Positions 30,772-39,710 of a DNA stretch of 64,000 nucleotides are shown here, piece by piece. The position numbers and the translations under genes were made by a program. Numbering within the stretch: position 1 is the first letter of the stretch; each line of letters starts with the position of its first letter. The notes under the pieces are model-generated. The model was given only the letters and a program-made list of their open reading frames with translations, was not told the DNA's origin and made no database searches. Source of the stretch: Cryptosporidium bovis (Eukaryota > Apicomplexa > Conoidasida > Eucoccidiorida > Cryptosporidiidae); contig VHIT02000054.1 of the NCBI GenBank assembly GCA_009768925.2, forward strand, positions 310,001-374,000, read 5' to 3'.

Positions 30772-31987
30772 TATTAGAATACTTGCTCATTACGCTTCCA
30801 TCTTCAAAATGAATTTTCCATAAAATTATGCGACCATCATCGCCGCAAGATATAAACTCCCCACTTTTACTATCATTCATCCAAGAAATGGAATTCACCT
30901 CGCCGTTATGGGCATTCCTCTCTTGAAGAATAGGTTCCAGTTTTTCTAATTTATTTACTGAAAAAACATTTAGATTATTGTCTGCGGAAGCAGAGACTGC
31001 AAAATTCAAATATTTGCACCACTCAACAGAGTAAATAGGGAATGAATACATTTCTTTGCTACAATTTTTATTATCTAAATTAAATTGATCAACCTGTTCA
31101 TATATTGGAAGACTTTTAATATCAACAGAATGACTAAGTATAGTTTTGAAAGCCGATATTATCACATAATTTACTCCATTTCTTGGCTTGAAAAAATTTT
31201 TTACTCTAAAGTTCTTACCACTCCATAGGATAATCGTAGAGTCATCAGAACATGACAGTAAATAATTCCCACAAGGACTAAATGTAAAATCCCATACAGT
31301 AGATGTATGACCACTGAGTACATAATATTTCACCCACTCAGATCTATCACTTTTATCATCCAATAACTGAGAAGGTGCCCAAACTATAATAGTATTGTCA
31401 TAAGAACAAGAAAAAAGAATCACAGGTATTATTGGATGCCACTTAACTTTTTTTATATCATTGTTGTGTCCAGTTAGTACACCAATACAATCATAGTCTA
31501 TTGGGGTCCCCTTAATTCTATTATTGATCGTTAGTGAAAATATCCATATTGTTTTGTCCCTGCATGATGCAGCAATTGTATTGTTACTGCTCCAATCTAT
31601 ACATTTAACTTCACTCTCAGGCCCCAAAATTTTACATATACTAACCCACCCAACATTCTTCGAAATAAACTCCCATATAGTAATTGTATGGTCGAAACTT
31701 GCTGAAATTAACATTTTTCCACAAGGCGACCATTTGACTTTCCTAATTATCCTCGTATGTTCTAAATCTCCAAACTCATATGCCTTAACCCATTTGCCTC
31801 CATTGTTAGTAATCGATTCACACTCTTCCATTTCAATATACCATTTATGCCCTTTCATACTCGAATCCATCCAAATTGTGATATTTCCGTTACAAGATGC
31901 AACTATTCTGTCCACTGGATGGCACGCCACTGACCAAACTATTCCAAAAGTATTTCCTATTTCGCCTAACCTGACCAAAGATACCAT
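30761..31987 (-). CDS. CIAO1: CIAO1, cytosolic Fe-S assembly WD40 protein
   Basis: This 408-residue, seven-bladed WD40 protein belongs to the CIA targeting complex, which passes Fe-S clusters to cytosolic and nuclear apoproteins. CIAO1 signatures include HTRIIRKVKWSPCGKMLISA, DHTITIWEF, EVKCIDWS, SCRDKTIWIFSL, GHNNDIKKVKWHP, GHTSTVWDFTFSPCGNYLL and SCSDDSTIILW. Blade order and spacing match the human protein. An insert of about 60 residues between late blades (about 300-360) explains the extra length. Fe-S assembly remains essential in organisms with reduced mitochondria, which fits the mitosome of Cryptosporidium. The convergent gene overlaps by 11 bp at the 3' end. Confidence 0.9.
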   Translation of the reverse strand: MVSLVRLGEIGNTFGIVWSVACHPVDRIVASCNGNITIWMDSSMKGHKWYIEMEECESITNNGGKWVKAYEFGDLEHTRIIRKVKWSPCGKMLISASFDHTITIWEFISKNVGWVSICKILGPESEVKCIDWSSNNTIAASCRDKTIWIFSLTINNRIKGTPIDYDCIGVLTGHNNDIKKVKWHPIIPVILFSCSYDNTIIVWAPSQLLDDKSDRSEWVKYYVLSGHTSTVWDFTFSPCGNYLLSCSDDSTIILWSGKNFRVKNFFKPRNGVNYVIISAFKTILSHSVDIKSLPIYEQVDQFNLDNKNCSKEMYSFPIYSVEWCKYLNFAVSASADNNLNVFSVNKLEKLEPILQERNAHNGEVNSISWMNDSKSGEFISCGDDGRIILWKIHFEDGSVMSKYSNTNF

Positions 31988-32527
31988 AACTAACTCAATG
32001 AAACTGCAAAATACCTTATAAGCTCATTAAATTTATACAAGCAAGTTCCTAAGAAGGAATTTTTTTTCCTGTCCATTCTAGACAGTTGCGCTAAAAGTGT
32101 AATAAATTGGTTGCAAAACTAAAAGAAATTCAGGATAATGAATAAATTTATTTGAATAAAATCAATAATGCAAAATTCACAAAACAATCAACTTAATTTA
32201 TGCATAAGCATTATTCTAAAGCACAATCTTATTCTTCTTTCCTCCTCTCCCCTGGTGTAAAAAATGTGAAAAAATAAAACCGTAATTTACGTTTAATAAA
32301 GTCGATATGTCGTTAATAATAGAATGGTGTGGTTAACTATTTATTTTTAATAAGTTTAACATTTCATTTAAAAAAATAATGTCCGTTTCAAATAGTCCTT
32401 TTTTACAATGTTGCTTTTTTTATGATGGGACGAACCTATTATTTGACTTGAAAATAATTAAATCAATGTAATATCCCTACTTTTTTTTGGGAAAAAAATT
32501 CAAATATAAACTTCTAAATGAATAAAT
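31988..32527. other. Divergent intergenic region, CIAO1 / aspartic-protease homologue
   Basis: This holds promoters for both neighbours. It contains TTGCGC at 32086-32091 and the palindrome TTATGCATAA at 32198-32207. The rest is A/T-rich with no other recognisable element. Confidence 0.45.
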
Positions 32528-33790
32528 ATGAGTGTCCTGAGTAATATTCTTAAAAACTTTTTTCTCATTTTAATAATAAAGATATGCGAATCAAAGAAAT
32601 ATTACACCGTTGATGTAAATGGCATAAAGAATAAAAACGGTTACTATTCTGTAAATATATACATCGGAACGCCCCCACAAAAACAGAGTTTAATAATTGA
32701 TATGGGAAGTTCGCAGATTAGTGTTAGCTGTTCTACTTGTTATAATTGTGCAATTCACGATTACCCACCATTTGACTTAATAAAATCAAAGTCAGGGTCC
32801 TGGTGTAACAATCAAGAGTTCGGGGTTGATTTTTGTAAATATACACATCAATTTGGAGAAGGAAGTATTATATCAGGAAGGTATTTCTCTGATGTTTTGA
32901 GTTTCAACAATGGCCAAAAGGAGTATAAATTAAGGGACAGAAGTTACTTCAAATATGACTTTATAGGGTGCAATGAATTCGAGACAAAACATTTCCTCAA
33001 ACAAAATGCAAATGGTATAATAGGAATAGGACTTAAAAAAAACATTCACGGTTACAATATTGTAACAGTGATTTTGGAATCGGCTAAGAGAATACTAGGA
33101 ACTACAAGTAAAAATATGGTAATTTCCCTGTGTCTATTAGTTGATGGTGGAACAATGAATATCGGTGAGTTTAATGAGGAAATAATTGAGGGAAATCAAA
33201 CAAGAGACATTAACAATGAAAATAATATATATTGGATTCCTTTAGTTACAACCTCAAATTTGTACAATATATATTTTGAAGAAATCATTTTACATACTGA
33301 AAACAACGATGAAAAAGTGTACAGAGATAAAATATCTGCAATAATAGATGTTGGCTCAACATTTACATACTTACCAAAGAAATTATTCAACTTACTAATA
33401 AATAAATTTTCTCAAATATGTAATAGAACAAACAACATTGAATTAGACGTGTGCATAATTTTAAATAATTCGTTTTGTTGGAAGAATCTCTCAAAGATTT
33501 ATAATACGTTACCAGTAATTAAGATTAAATTTAGGGGGCAGAATCAAATAATAAATTGGGAATACCAATCTTATCTATATTCAAATGAGAACAATTTATG
33601 GTGTTTAGGAATTAGAGAGCAAAATGTAGTTCAAATGAACAGTATCATATTCGGTATAAGTTTCTTGATGAATAAACAAATAATTTTAGATCCATCAAAG
33701 AGAAGGATAGGATTCAATGGCTCATTTATTAATAAGTGTAATAGAAAAAGTTATATTACAAAAAGAGAAATAAAACTGCAGCGTGACTGA
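32528..33790 (+). CDS. Plasmepsin V/ASP5-like aspartic protease homologue, altered active site
   Basis: This 420-residue secretory protein has a signal peptide in the first about 22 residues (FFLILIIKICES). The pepsin fold is clear: YIGTPPQKQSLIID opens lobe 1, and SCSTCYNCAIHDYPPFDL follows with the extra cysteines typical of plasmepsin V and ASP5. The catalytic motifs are changed: DMGSS (Asp about 58) where DTGSS is expected, and DVGST (Asp about 274) where D-S/T-G-S/T is expected. The flap tyrosine position reads HQFGEGS, i.e. Phe. Both aspartates remain. There is no C-terminal membrane segment, unlike plasmepsin V. It may be a weakly active or non-proteolytic relative. It is a single exon. 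Confidence 0.8.
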   Translation: MSVLSNILKNFFLILIIKICESKKYYTVDVNGIKNKNGYYSVNIYIGTPPQKQSLIIDMGSSQISVSCSTCYNCAIHDYPPFDLIKSKSGSWCNNQEFGVDFCKYTHQFGEGSIISGRYFSDVLSFNNGQKEYKLRDRSYFKYDFIGCNEFETKHFLKQNANGIIGIGLKKNIHGYNIVTVILESAKRILGTTSKNMVISLCLLVDGGTMNIGEFNEEIIEGNQTRDINNENNIYWIPLVTTSNLYNIYFEEIILHTENNDEKVYRDKISAIIDVGSTFTYLPKKLFNLLINKFSQICNRTNNIELDVCIILNNSFCWKNLSKIYNTLPVIKIKFRGQNQIINWEYQSYLYSNENNLWCLGIREQNVVQMNSIIFGISFLMNKQIILDPSKRRIGFNGSFINKCNRKSYITKREIKLQRD

Positions 33791-33890
33791 ATAATATAAA
33801 TATTCCATTAAGCCACGTTAAATCGCTGTTAAATTAATTTACAATATTGAATTTTACATATAGATATGGATCTAAATAAAAGGAAAAGCT

Positions 33891-34268
33891 TTATTGGGAA
33901 TTTCTATTCATCCTTCCCCTTGTAGAGTTCCTTATTGAAGCTGATCTTGCCGCAGACGCTCTTTTATTTCCTGCTGCACCTAGAATTGTTGCTCTATTTT
34001 TTGCATTCGCTGCCAATTTGAACATTGGGGCATTCCTAAGCATATCAGGAAGGATGTAGAATCTTATTTGGCTTCCTCTAATGTAGCATTGTTCAAGAAC
34101 AAGTGGTTTTCCGTCTTTCATAGTTATATTTACGTTTTCCAACATACAGTTCATATTGTCTTCTACATGTGCTAATGTCCCACGGTAAAGGTCCCCGGAC
34201 TTCATTTCAATAGTAATAATATGGCCAAGACCCTCATATAACAGTTTAACAGGAATTCCAATAGGCAT
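33891..34268 (-). CDS. SNRPD3: Small nuclear ribonucleoprotein SmD3
   Basis: This 125-residue Sm-fold protein is a core ring subunit of the U1, U2, U4 and U5 snRNPs. Sm1 is HIITIEMKSGDLYRGTLAHVEDNMNC (written here as a span, residues about 15-40). Sm2 is CYIRGSQIRFYILPDMLRNAP, shown by the IRGSxIRF motif. The C-terminal tail is Ala/Arg-rich (TILGAAGNKRASAARS and basic end), as in SmD3. The start MPIGIPVKLLYEGLGH aligns directly with the human protein. It is divergently arranged with RPB8 with only 162 bp between start codons. Confidence 0.95.
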   Translation of the reverse strand: MPIGIPVKLLYEGLGHIITIEMKSGDLYRGTLAHVEDNMNCMLENVNITMKDGKPLVLEQCYIRGSQIRFYILPDMLRNAPMFKLAANAKNRATILGAAGNKRASAARSASIRNSTRGRMNRNSQ

Positions 34269-34430
34269 ACTTGTCCTCCAAAAAAGCTATAATTCAATTC
34301 TAAAAAAAAAAAGAAAATTCAATGACAGGTTTTCTTGATTTTCTTTTATAGCGGGTAAATTATATGTCAAAATATTGATATGATTATAACCTAAATATAT
34401 ATCGACCATTCTTAATTTTTTTGCAATTTA

Positions 34431-34865
34431 ATGTCACTTCCATCTTGCCTATTCGAAGACAGGTTTATAATTAATAGTGTTGACAATGGAAAATTTGAGC
34501 GAGTTGGGAGAATTAGAGGTAGAAGTGTCGGATTTGACGCAGATTTAATCATGGATATAAATAATGAACTGTTTCCTGTAAGAGAAAAGGAGAGCCTATA
34601 TATCGGTTTATCATCACAGGTTTCACCTGGTACCGATGGCATTGTCTGGGATAACTCCGGACCTCAAACACTAATGGATCAATATGACTATGTAATGTAC
34701 GGCAAAATATATCGTGTCGAGGAGAAACAATCAGATAGAAGGAGCCTCTATGCCTCCTTCGGTGGATTGTTAATGTCTATAACTGCCGATAGGAACCTCT
34801 TAGGAGACTTCTCTCTCGACATGAGAATATATTGTTTAGTCAGAAGGTCAGAAGACATCATTTAG
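34431..34865 (+). CDS. RPB8: RNA polymerase I/II/III shared subunit RPB8 (ABC3)
   Basis: This 144-residue subunit is common to all three nuclear RNA polymerases. Family features are FEDRFIINSVD near the N-terminus, FERVGRI, DLIMDINNELFPV, DQYDYVMYGKIYR (the most conserved motif) and YASFGGLLMSITAD near the C-terminus. It forms an OB-like barrel and has the expected length with no extension. It shares a short divergent promoter with SmD3. Confidence 0.93.
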   Translation: MSLPSCLFEDRFIINSVDNGKFERVGRIRGRSVGFDADLIMDINNELFPVREKESLYIGLSSQVSPGTDGIVWDNSGPQTLMDQYDYVMYGKIYRVEEKQSDRRSLYASFGGLLMSITADRNLLGDFSLDMRIYCLVRRSEDII

Positions 34866-35160
34866 AAATCGCAGATCCAGTAGAAACATTAGACATTTAA
34901 TTTTCACATTTTCCAGACCCTGCTAAGACCTGAACACCATAGTGGAACTTTGTCCATTGTTGAAAACAAACCCTTAGCTGAAAGTTTCAAAATTCACTCA
35001 AAATAGAATCCCCGAAACAGATAAACCTTAAGAGCAAGAATTATAAAAGTTAATCTACTTGCAAAAAAATACTTCGAACAGCTAAGGATATCCTCAAACA
35101 GGGTTAAGTGATATAATTCACATATATCCCTACAGAAGTACAATAAAACCAAATATCAAC

Positions 35161-35484
35161 CTAAACCTGAGCCTTAAACCTCTGCGAATTGGGATTGATT
35201 CTAATTTTTCTATCTGAAACACTGCGTACACGAACAGTTCTTGAGTGAATTGCGCATGAGACACAGTAACACATTTTATTGTACAACTTAGGTAAGGCAT
35301 ACGTTGGATAAACTGAGGCATCACGGATATCTCTTTGAGAAGAGGCGTCAACAATATTTCTCACAACAAAGCGTTTAATCGCCTTATCTTTAGAAACGCA
35401 TCTTCCACAGTTACTGCAACGTATTGCTACAACGTGGCCACGACCTTTCTTTGAACGACCATTATTGCGACGCTTACTTGGCAT
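35161..35484 (-). CDS. RPS26: Ribosomal protein eS26
   Basis: This 107-residue small-subunit protein binds the 3' end of 18S rRNA and the mRNA exit channel. It starts [18 protein letters not shown]. Zinc-type cysteines are CSNC at residues 23-26 and CYCVSC around 73-78. The stretch [20 protein letters not shown] is typical of eS26. Length matches the family. The region upstream has a TTTTCGCGG element at 35617-35625. About 295 bp of featureless A/T-rich sequence separates its stop from RPB8. Confidence 0.96.
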   Translation of the reverse strand: MPSKRRNNGRSKKGRGHVVAIRCSNCGRCVSKDKAIKRFVVRNIVDASSQRDIRDASVYPTYALPKLYNKMCYCVSCAIHSRTVRVRSVSDRKIRINPNSQRFKAQV

Positions 35485-35842
35485 TTTTAATCTCTTTCAC
35501 AAGACCAGTAGTATAAAAAAGAACAGTCGATCTTCAGTTATTTATTCGGAGAATACCTACAACACCCGACAAAACTATCAGAATACAACTAAGCCAGAAT
35601 TGAAGAGTAATTAAAATTTTCGCGGTATGTCTCTTAATGCTGCCTATTAGACAGGAAAGGTTAAAAAATAACTTCGTCTCATGGCGCCTAAATAACAATA
35701 ATTTCAGGGACTATTTACGTGTCTATATTGAAATAAACTCCCACTCTATCACCACAAAGCAATCTAGGAGAGGTTTATGGATGCCTTTTGTGACAGGTTG
35801 CTGATTACCTGAATTCGTATTTGTCTGCACGGAAGCCACACT
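35485..35842. other. Intergenic region, eS26 promoter side
   Basis: It contains TTTTCGCGG (35617-35625) and a palindromic TGGCGCC near 35680. No gene or RNA was recognised. Confidence 0.4.
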
Positions 35843-36409
35843 TTAGGATTCGAGTCTTTTCAATTTTGACAATACTGCCCGTTCGAATTGTTCGAATTCT
35901 CCGATAATATTGTTAATAGTTTTTCCCTTGAGTAGTCTTTGAAGAATACTATCCAGTCCTCTATGCTGTCTTTTCATCTCACATCTTTCCAAATACGTCC
36001 TATATAAGTCTAACAGAGGTAGCGACTCTTTTCGGAGCTTGCAGAGGAGTTTTTCCACAGTGTCATCTTCCTTCCTTTTCTCCGCTTTTTCGCACATCCT
36101 CCTTTTATATTGGATCTTTTGTTTGTCGAATTCATTGCATTCTCCCCTAACAATTACTTTCCATGTGTTGTTTTTGAACTTGAAATCGTTCTCAAATCTT
36201 CTTCTTTCTGCTTCGTCACATAGAAGTATGTATGCATTCAAAAGTCTCGTAAAATTTTCGTGCGCAACTCTGCTATCTTTAAATCTGTTTTTGTCAGGAT
36301 GAATTTCTCTTGCCAGTTTTCTATACGCATACTTTATTTCATTGGTTGAAACTCCAACTTCAAGCCCTAAGAGTTTATATGCAGCCAAGTAATCACTATA
36401 AGAGTTCAT
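35843..36409 (-). CDS. J-domain protein (DNAJC type)
   Basis: This 188-residue co-chaperone has the J domain at residues about 11-75: YKLLGLEVGVSTNEIKYAYR, then the HPD motif within REIHPDKN, then a helix ending DEAERRRFE. The remainder is a charged helical segment, rich in Lys/Arg/Glu, ending with LLKGKTINNIIGEF and ERAVLSKLKRLES. There is no Gly/Phe or zinc region, so it is a type III (class C) J protein that would recruit an Hsp70 to a specific client. The layout (J domain then basic coiled helices) is like DNAJC8/SPF31, but the match is not strong enough to name it. Confidence 0.75.
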   Translation of the reverse strand: MNSYSDYLAAYKLLGLEVGVSTNEIKYAYRKLAREIHPDKNRFKDSRVAHENFTRLLNAYILLCDEAERRRFENDFKFKNNTWKVIVRGECNEFDKQKIQYKRRMCEKAEKRKEDDTVEKLLCKLRKESLPLLDLYRTYLERCEMKRQHRGLDSILQRLLKGKTINNIIGEFEQFERAVLSKLKRLES

Positions 36410-36848
36410 ACCTACTCAATTTTACTAACAAAAATTAGAGTTAATGCAATTAATAGTAATAACAATCGGCTAAATACCACATCATAAGCCATCATTCAGA
36501 AGCAAAGAAATATTGTCATCTGACGAATTTTTAGTTCGCCGCTTAATGATTCTCAAAAATACATGGATAACTAATTGAAACAGAAAATACAATTATCGAA
36601 AAAGAAAAAAAATTATACACAATTTCAATACAAAAATTTTATCTACTATTTATCAAATACAATCAAACGTTAATTTTTAACATTCATATTATTTGATTCA
36701 AAAGAAGAATTTTTTTTTACAATATCATTTACGTTCTTTTCACACAGTAATGTCTTTTATGCCTACGAAGATTAATTTAATGGCTTAGTGGAACGTAATT
36801 TACTAGAACGACTTGAAACAAATAAAATATTCAAAAAAATTATTCATA
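36410..36848. other. Divergent intergenic region, J-domain gene / coiled-coil gene
   Basis: A very A/T-rich spacer with A- and T-runs. No motif above background was recognised. Confidence 0.45.
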
Positions 36849-38831
36849 ATGTCGTTGCAAGACACAACTTCAACTGCAGGAATTCTTGCAGAACTAAATA
36901 ATAGATTAACATCATACGAAAGCACAATTCGTGAATTGCGCTCAAAAAATAGAGACTTCGTAAATAGATTAAGGGATAGTCAACAAATTAGGAAAGATTT
37001 ATGTATTAAAGTGAATGGTTTACAAAATGACCTAGAAAAAAAAGAAAAAGAATTAAAACATCAAAAGGATCAAAATAAACAACTCAAGAAAAGGGTCACA
37101 AATCTAAATGAATTGAATTCAAATTATCAAACTAAAATAGAGGAGCTGAAATCTTTATGTGAGAAGCTTCAAAACTCAAACAAAAACTTTGAACGAATTA
37201 ATGGAGTCGAAATTGAAAACGACAAGGAAATAAATTATGAAAATAAAAATTCACCAACTAATAGAAATCTTAAAAATTTGATAAATTTTCAAAATCAAAA
37301 TAAGAGTGTTACAGGATTCTCAGATTTAGATGACAAATTGGTAACTGAATCTAATTCAAATAAATCATTACTTGTTAAAGAAGGCGATTTGGAATTTTCT
37401 GTTGAAGAAATAAATGATGAAAATATGAAATACACTCCAGTTCCAGACGATCCAATTGATAGAGCAATAGCAACATTTACAAATAGTAGGGAAAATAAAA
37501 TACTTTTCACAAGGGTCAAACAAGGAACATATGTTTATGGGAGACTAATGGTGGAGGCCAAATTGGTAACTAAACCAGGGGTTGATAAGAATAAACCACT
37601 TCTTAGAATTGTATCAAGAGGCAAATTATACACTTTAGCGGACTTCGTCAATACTCATGAAGATGAGGAGTTGAAAAATATTGAAAATAGCATAAAAAAC
37701 CAAAAAAATGTGAACCTACTGTCTTCAGAAGGTCAAACATTAGTTGTTACATCTCCTCTGAATAATTTCAGAGCAACTCCAATTCCAACTCCATCTTCTC
37801 CAATAGCACTTGCTACCTCTTCAATTCCTAACCAAAACAAAATTCAATCCACTCCAACATCAACAGGTTTCCATCAATATCTTCAGAGTCCGTTGTCACT
37901 ATCTTCAAATAGGCTTCAGATGATAGATGCAAATCAATCTCAAAATGTTAACTTTAAAAATTACTTGGTAAATTACCAGAACAATATTTATGATTTTGTC
38001 TCTAAACAAAGTGCAAGCTCACCTATTACAGCAACACTTCATTCGGATATTTGTGGTATTCAACATTACTACGTTAATAATAATAACAATAATAATAATA
38101 GTCATCATCATCATAATAATCATAATCATAATCATAGTAACTTTAACTTGAAGCAAACAACAGCTCTTACTTCACAACAGTATCCATGTTTCCAACTAAA
38201 TGAAGGGTTCAACAATTTAAATCAATGTAACCGAAATATTAATTATCAGCTACAAGCAGGAAATGGGCCAACACTTACTGCTCCACCTCCGATGGCGGAA
38301 TACATGCCTGTGACTACACCGATAATGATGACAAGGCAACCAATAAATTCACTATGTAATACCAAAAATAACAATATTATTTCGCTTTCCTCCACAAAAA
38401 AAAATACGCAAAATCTAGTGTCTGAAACTGTGGATTTAAAATCTCAGAATGACAAAAAGTTTGGTAAAGAGCCACCTGAGTCAATCCAATTAAAAGAAAC
38501 CATTGATAAAATATCATCACCATCACTATTCTCAAGAACAAATATACAAAACTTTCCAGTAGTTGAAAACGATCAAACTTCTAAAGATTTAAATAATACA
38601 TCTAATTTCAATCCAAAACCTAGCCAATCAAAGCAAAATATTCAATATAATATTGATAACAATCCTGTAAATGAAGAATTAAAACAAATTCATAAAGCTG
38701 TTCCTCAACAGTTACATTCACCTGTCAAGTCTGTGAGTTCGTCCACCATAAATGAATGGTACAGACAAGCAAATATTTTGAAAAGATTCAATACTTTTGA
38801 AAATTTGCCCATTTCATATGCGAAAATCTAA
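36849..38831 (+). CDS. Coiled-coil and low-complexity protein with a small basic domain, unassigned
   Basis: The protein has 660 residues from the ATG at 36849, the first true ATG in frame. Residues about 10-120 form a long coiled coil. Residues about 205-280 form a compact, conserved-looking segment (RAIATFTNSRENKILFTRVK, then GTYVYGRLMVEAKL and LLRIVSRGKLYTLADFV). The pattern RxKxGxYxxG...K...LxRxxxGxxxxxxxF looks like a small beta domain seen in apicomplexan cytoskeletal proteins, but I cannot name it. The rest is Asn/Ser/Gln-rich and probably disordered, with an Asn/His repeat at about 410-430 encoded by AAT and CAT triplets. A cytoskeletal or scaffolding role would be inference. Confidence 0.6.
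   Translation: MSLQDTTSTAGILAELNNRLTSYESTIRELRSKNRDFVNRLRDSQQIRKDLCIKVNGLQNDLEKKEKELKHQKDQNKQLKKRVTNLNELNSNYQTKIEELKSLCEKLQNSNKNFERINGVEIENDKEINYENKNSPTNRNLKNLINFQNQNKSVTGFSDLDDKLVTESNSNKSLLVKEGDLEFSVEEINDENMKYTPVPDDPIDRAIATFTNSRENKILFTRVKQGTYVYGRLMVEAKLVTKPGVDKNKPLLRIVSRGKLYTLADFVNTHEDEELKNIENSIKNQKNVNLLSSEGQTLVVTSPLNNFRATPIPTPSSPIALATSSIPNQNKIQSTPTSTGFHQYLQSPLSLSSNRLQMIDANQSQNVNFKNYLVNYQNNIYDFVSKQSASSPITATLHSDICGIQHYYVNNNNNNNNSHHHHNNHNHNHSNFNLKQTTALTSQQYPCFQLNEGFNNLNQCNRNINYQLQAGNGPTLTAPPPMAEYMPVTTPIMMTRQPINSLCNTKNNNIISLSSTKKNTQNLVSETVDLKSQNDKKFGKEPPESIQLKETIDKISSPSLFSRTNIQNFPVVENDQTSKDLNNTSNFNPKPSQSKQNIQYNIDNNPVNEELKQIHKAVPQQLHSPVKSVSSSTINEWYRQANILKRFNTFENLPISYAKI
38074..38140 (+). repeat. 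AAT/CAT triplet run encoding Asn/His
   Basis: This in-frame trinucleotide tract of AAT, AAC and CAT encodes an Asn run followed by alternating His and Asn, inside the coiled-coil protein gene. It is a microsatellite-like stretch likely to vary in length between isolates. Confidence 0.8.
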
Positions 38832-39004
38832 TATAAAAAATATTTGTAAGCTAAAATGAATAAATATCGAGTTAGATTATAATTCATAAGTTTGAACTTG
38901 AGTTATTTGCCCACTTTTCAAGTCAATTATACCTTGTGTGCACGGTGTTCTTTTTGTGTGACCTAACATATATAGAAAACTTAAACAAATTTGAGTTTAT
39001 AAAC

Positions 39005-39351
39005 ATGTCTCATCTGTTGTTATCTAGTTTTCGTGATTTAAATCCAAAGTTTGATGTTGTAAGTTTTACTTGAACTTATCTCACTAGTTACAAACACTTT
39101 CCTTTCATACTTAGATTGAGGAAGTATGTGATAAAATAATCCATGAAACAGGAATTCACAATATTGCTCTGAAACGAAGCTTTAAACCCAAGTTAACTTT
39201 AGTAGACCTTAAATCTCCAACTATTCCTGATAAAATTGTTGAAGAAAATTACTTTAATAAATACTCGAGTAATGAAAATTTCAAGATTTTAAACGAAATG
39301 CTGACTGCTGCAAATAGAGCTAAGAGATTAGTTAGGTCACTTAAGAATTGA
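39005..39351 (+). CDS. Small two-exon gene, unassigned (96 residues)
   Basis: Exon 1 is 39005-39058 and exon 2 is 39115-39351. The 56-bp intron has donor GTAAGT and acceptor TACTTAG, phase 0. The spliced protein begins MSHLLLSSFRDLNPKFDV and continues IEEVCDKIIHETGIHNIALK. Its C-terminus is helical and basic (LNEMLTAANRAKRLVRSLKN). The splice signals are strong and the frame is open through 78 codons of exon 2, so it is very likely real. I do not recognise the family. It lacks a signal peptide or membrane segment and would be a small soluble, possibly complex-bound, subunit. Confidence 0.65.
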
Positions 39352-39710
39352 TTATTGATCGTTAATTATGACATAATACGCGTGAAACTTAGTCTTCCCA
39401 GAATTAGAAAAAAAACACAAGCTTGCTCCAAAACTATTGCACCCAATATCATTATTAAAAAGAAATTAATTCAAATATATTGAGTAGAATAATCTCTTGA
39501 AATAAAATATCAAACTAATGATGAAAAAATACCATGGTAAAACTCTTATATTATTCTGATTTGTTCCAGATATTTAACTGCATGCTTTTTATTTCAAATG
39601 GCGCTAAAAAAATAATCATTTTTTGATAGAAACCAAGGTCTCGAAAAACATTGAAATGGTAATTTGCCATTTTCTATTTAGTAATATTTTTGTTGTAATG
39701 TGTTAATTTT
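39352..39710. other. Intergenic region upstream of the ABC homologue
   Basis: An A/T-rich spacer with a TGCATGC and TGGCGC motif pair close to the downstream gene, listed separately. Nothing else was recognised. Confidence 0.5.
39579..39604. promoter_or_regulatory. AP2-like TGCATGC next to E2F-like TGGCGC
   Basis: TGCATGC (39579-39585) and TGGCGC (39599-39604) lie within 26 bp of each other, about 107-132 bp before the ABC homologue start. Both cores resemble motifs reported as over-represented upstream of Cryptosporidium genes. The pairing suggests a composite promoter element. Binding is not shown. Confidence 0.45.

Noticed and set aside
38074-38140. The AAT/CAT repeat considered as a CRISPR-like or mobile element
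   Set aside because: It is an in-frame trinucleotide run inside a coding region, with no spacers or terminal repeats.
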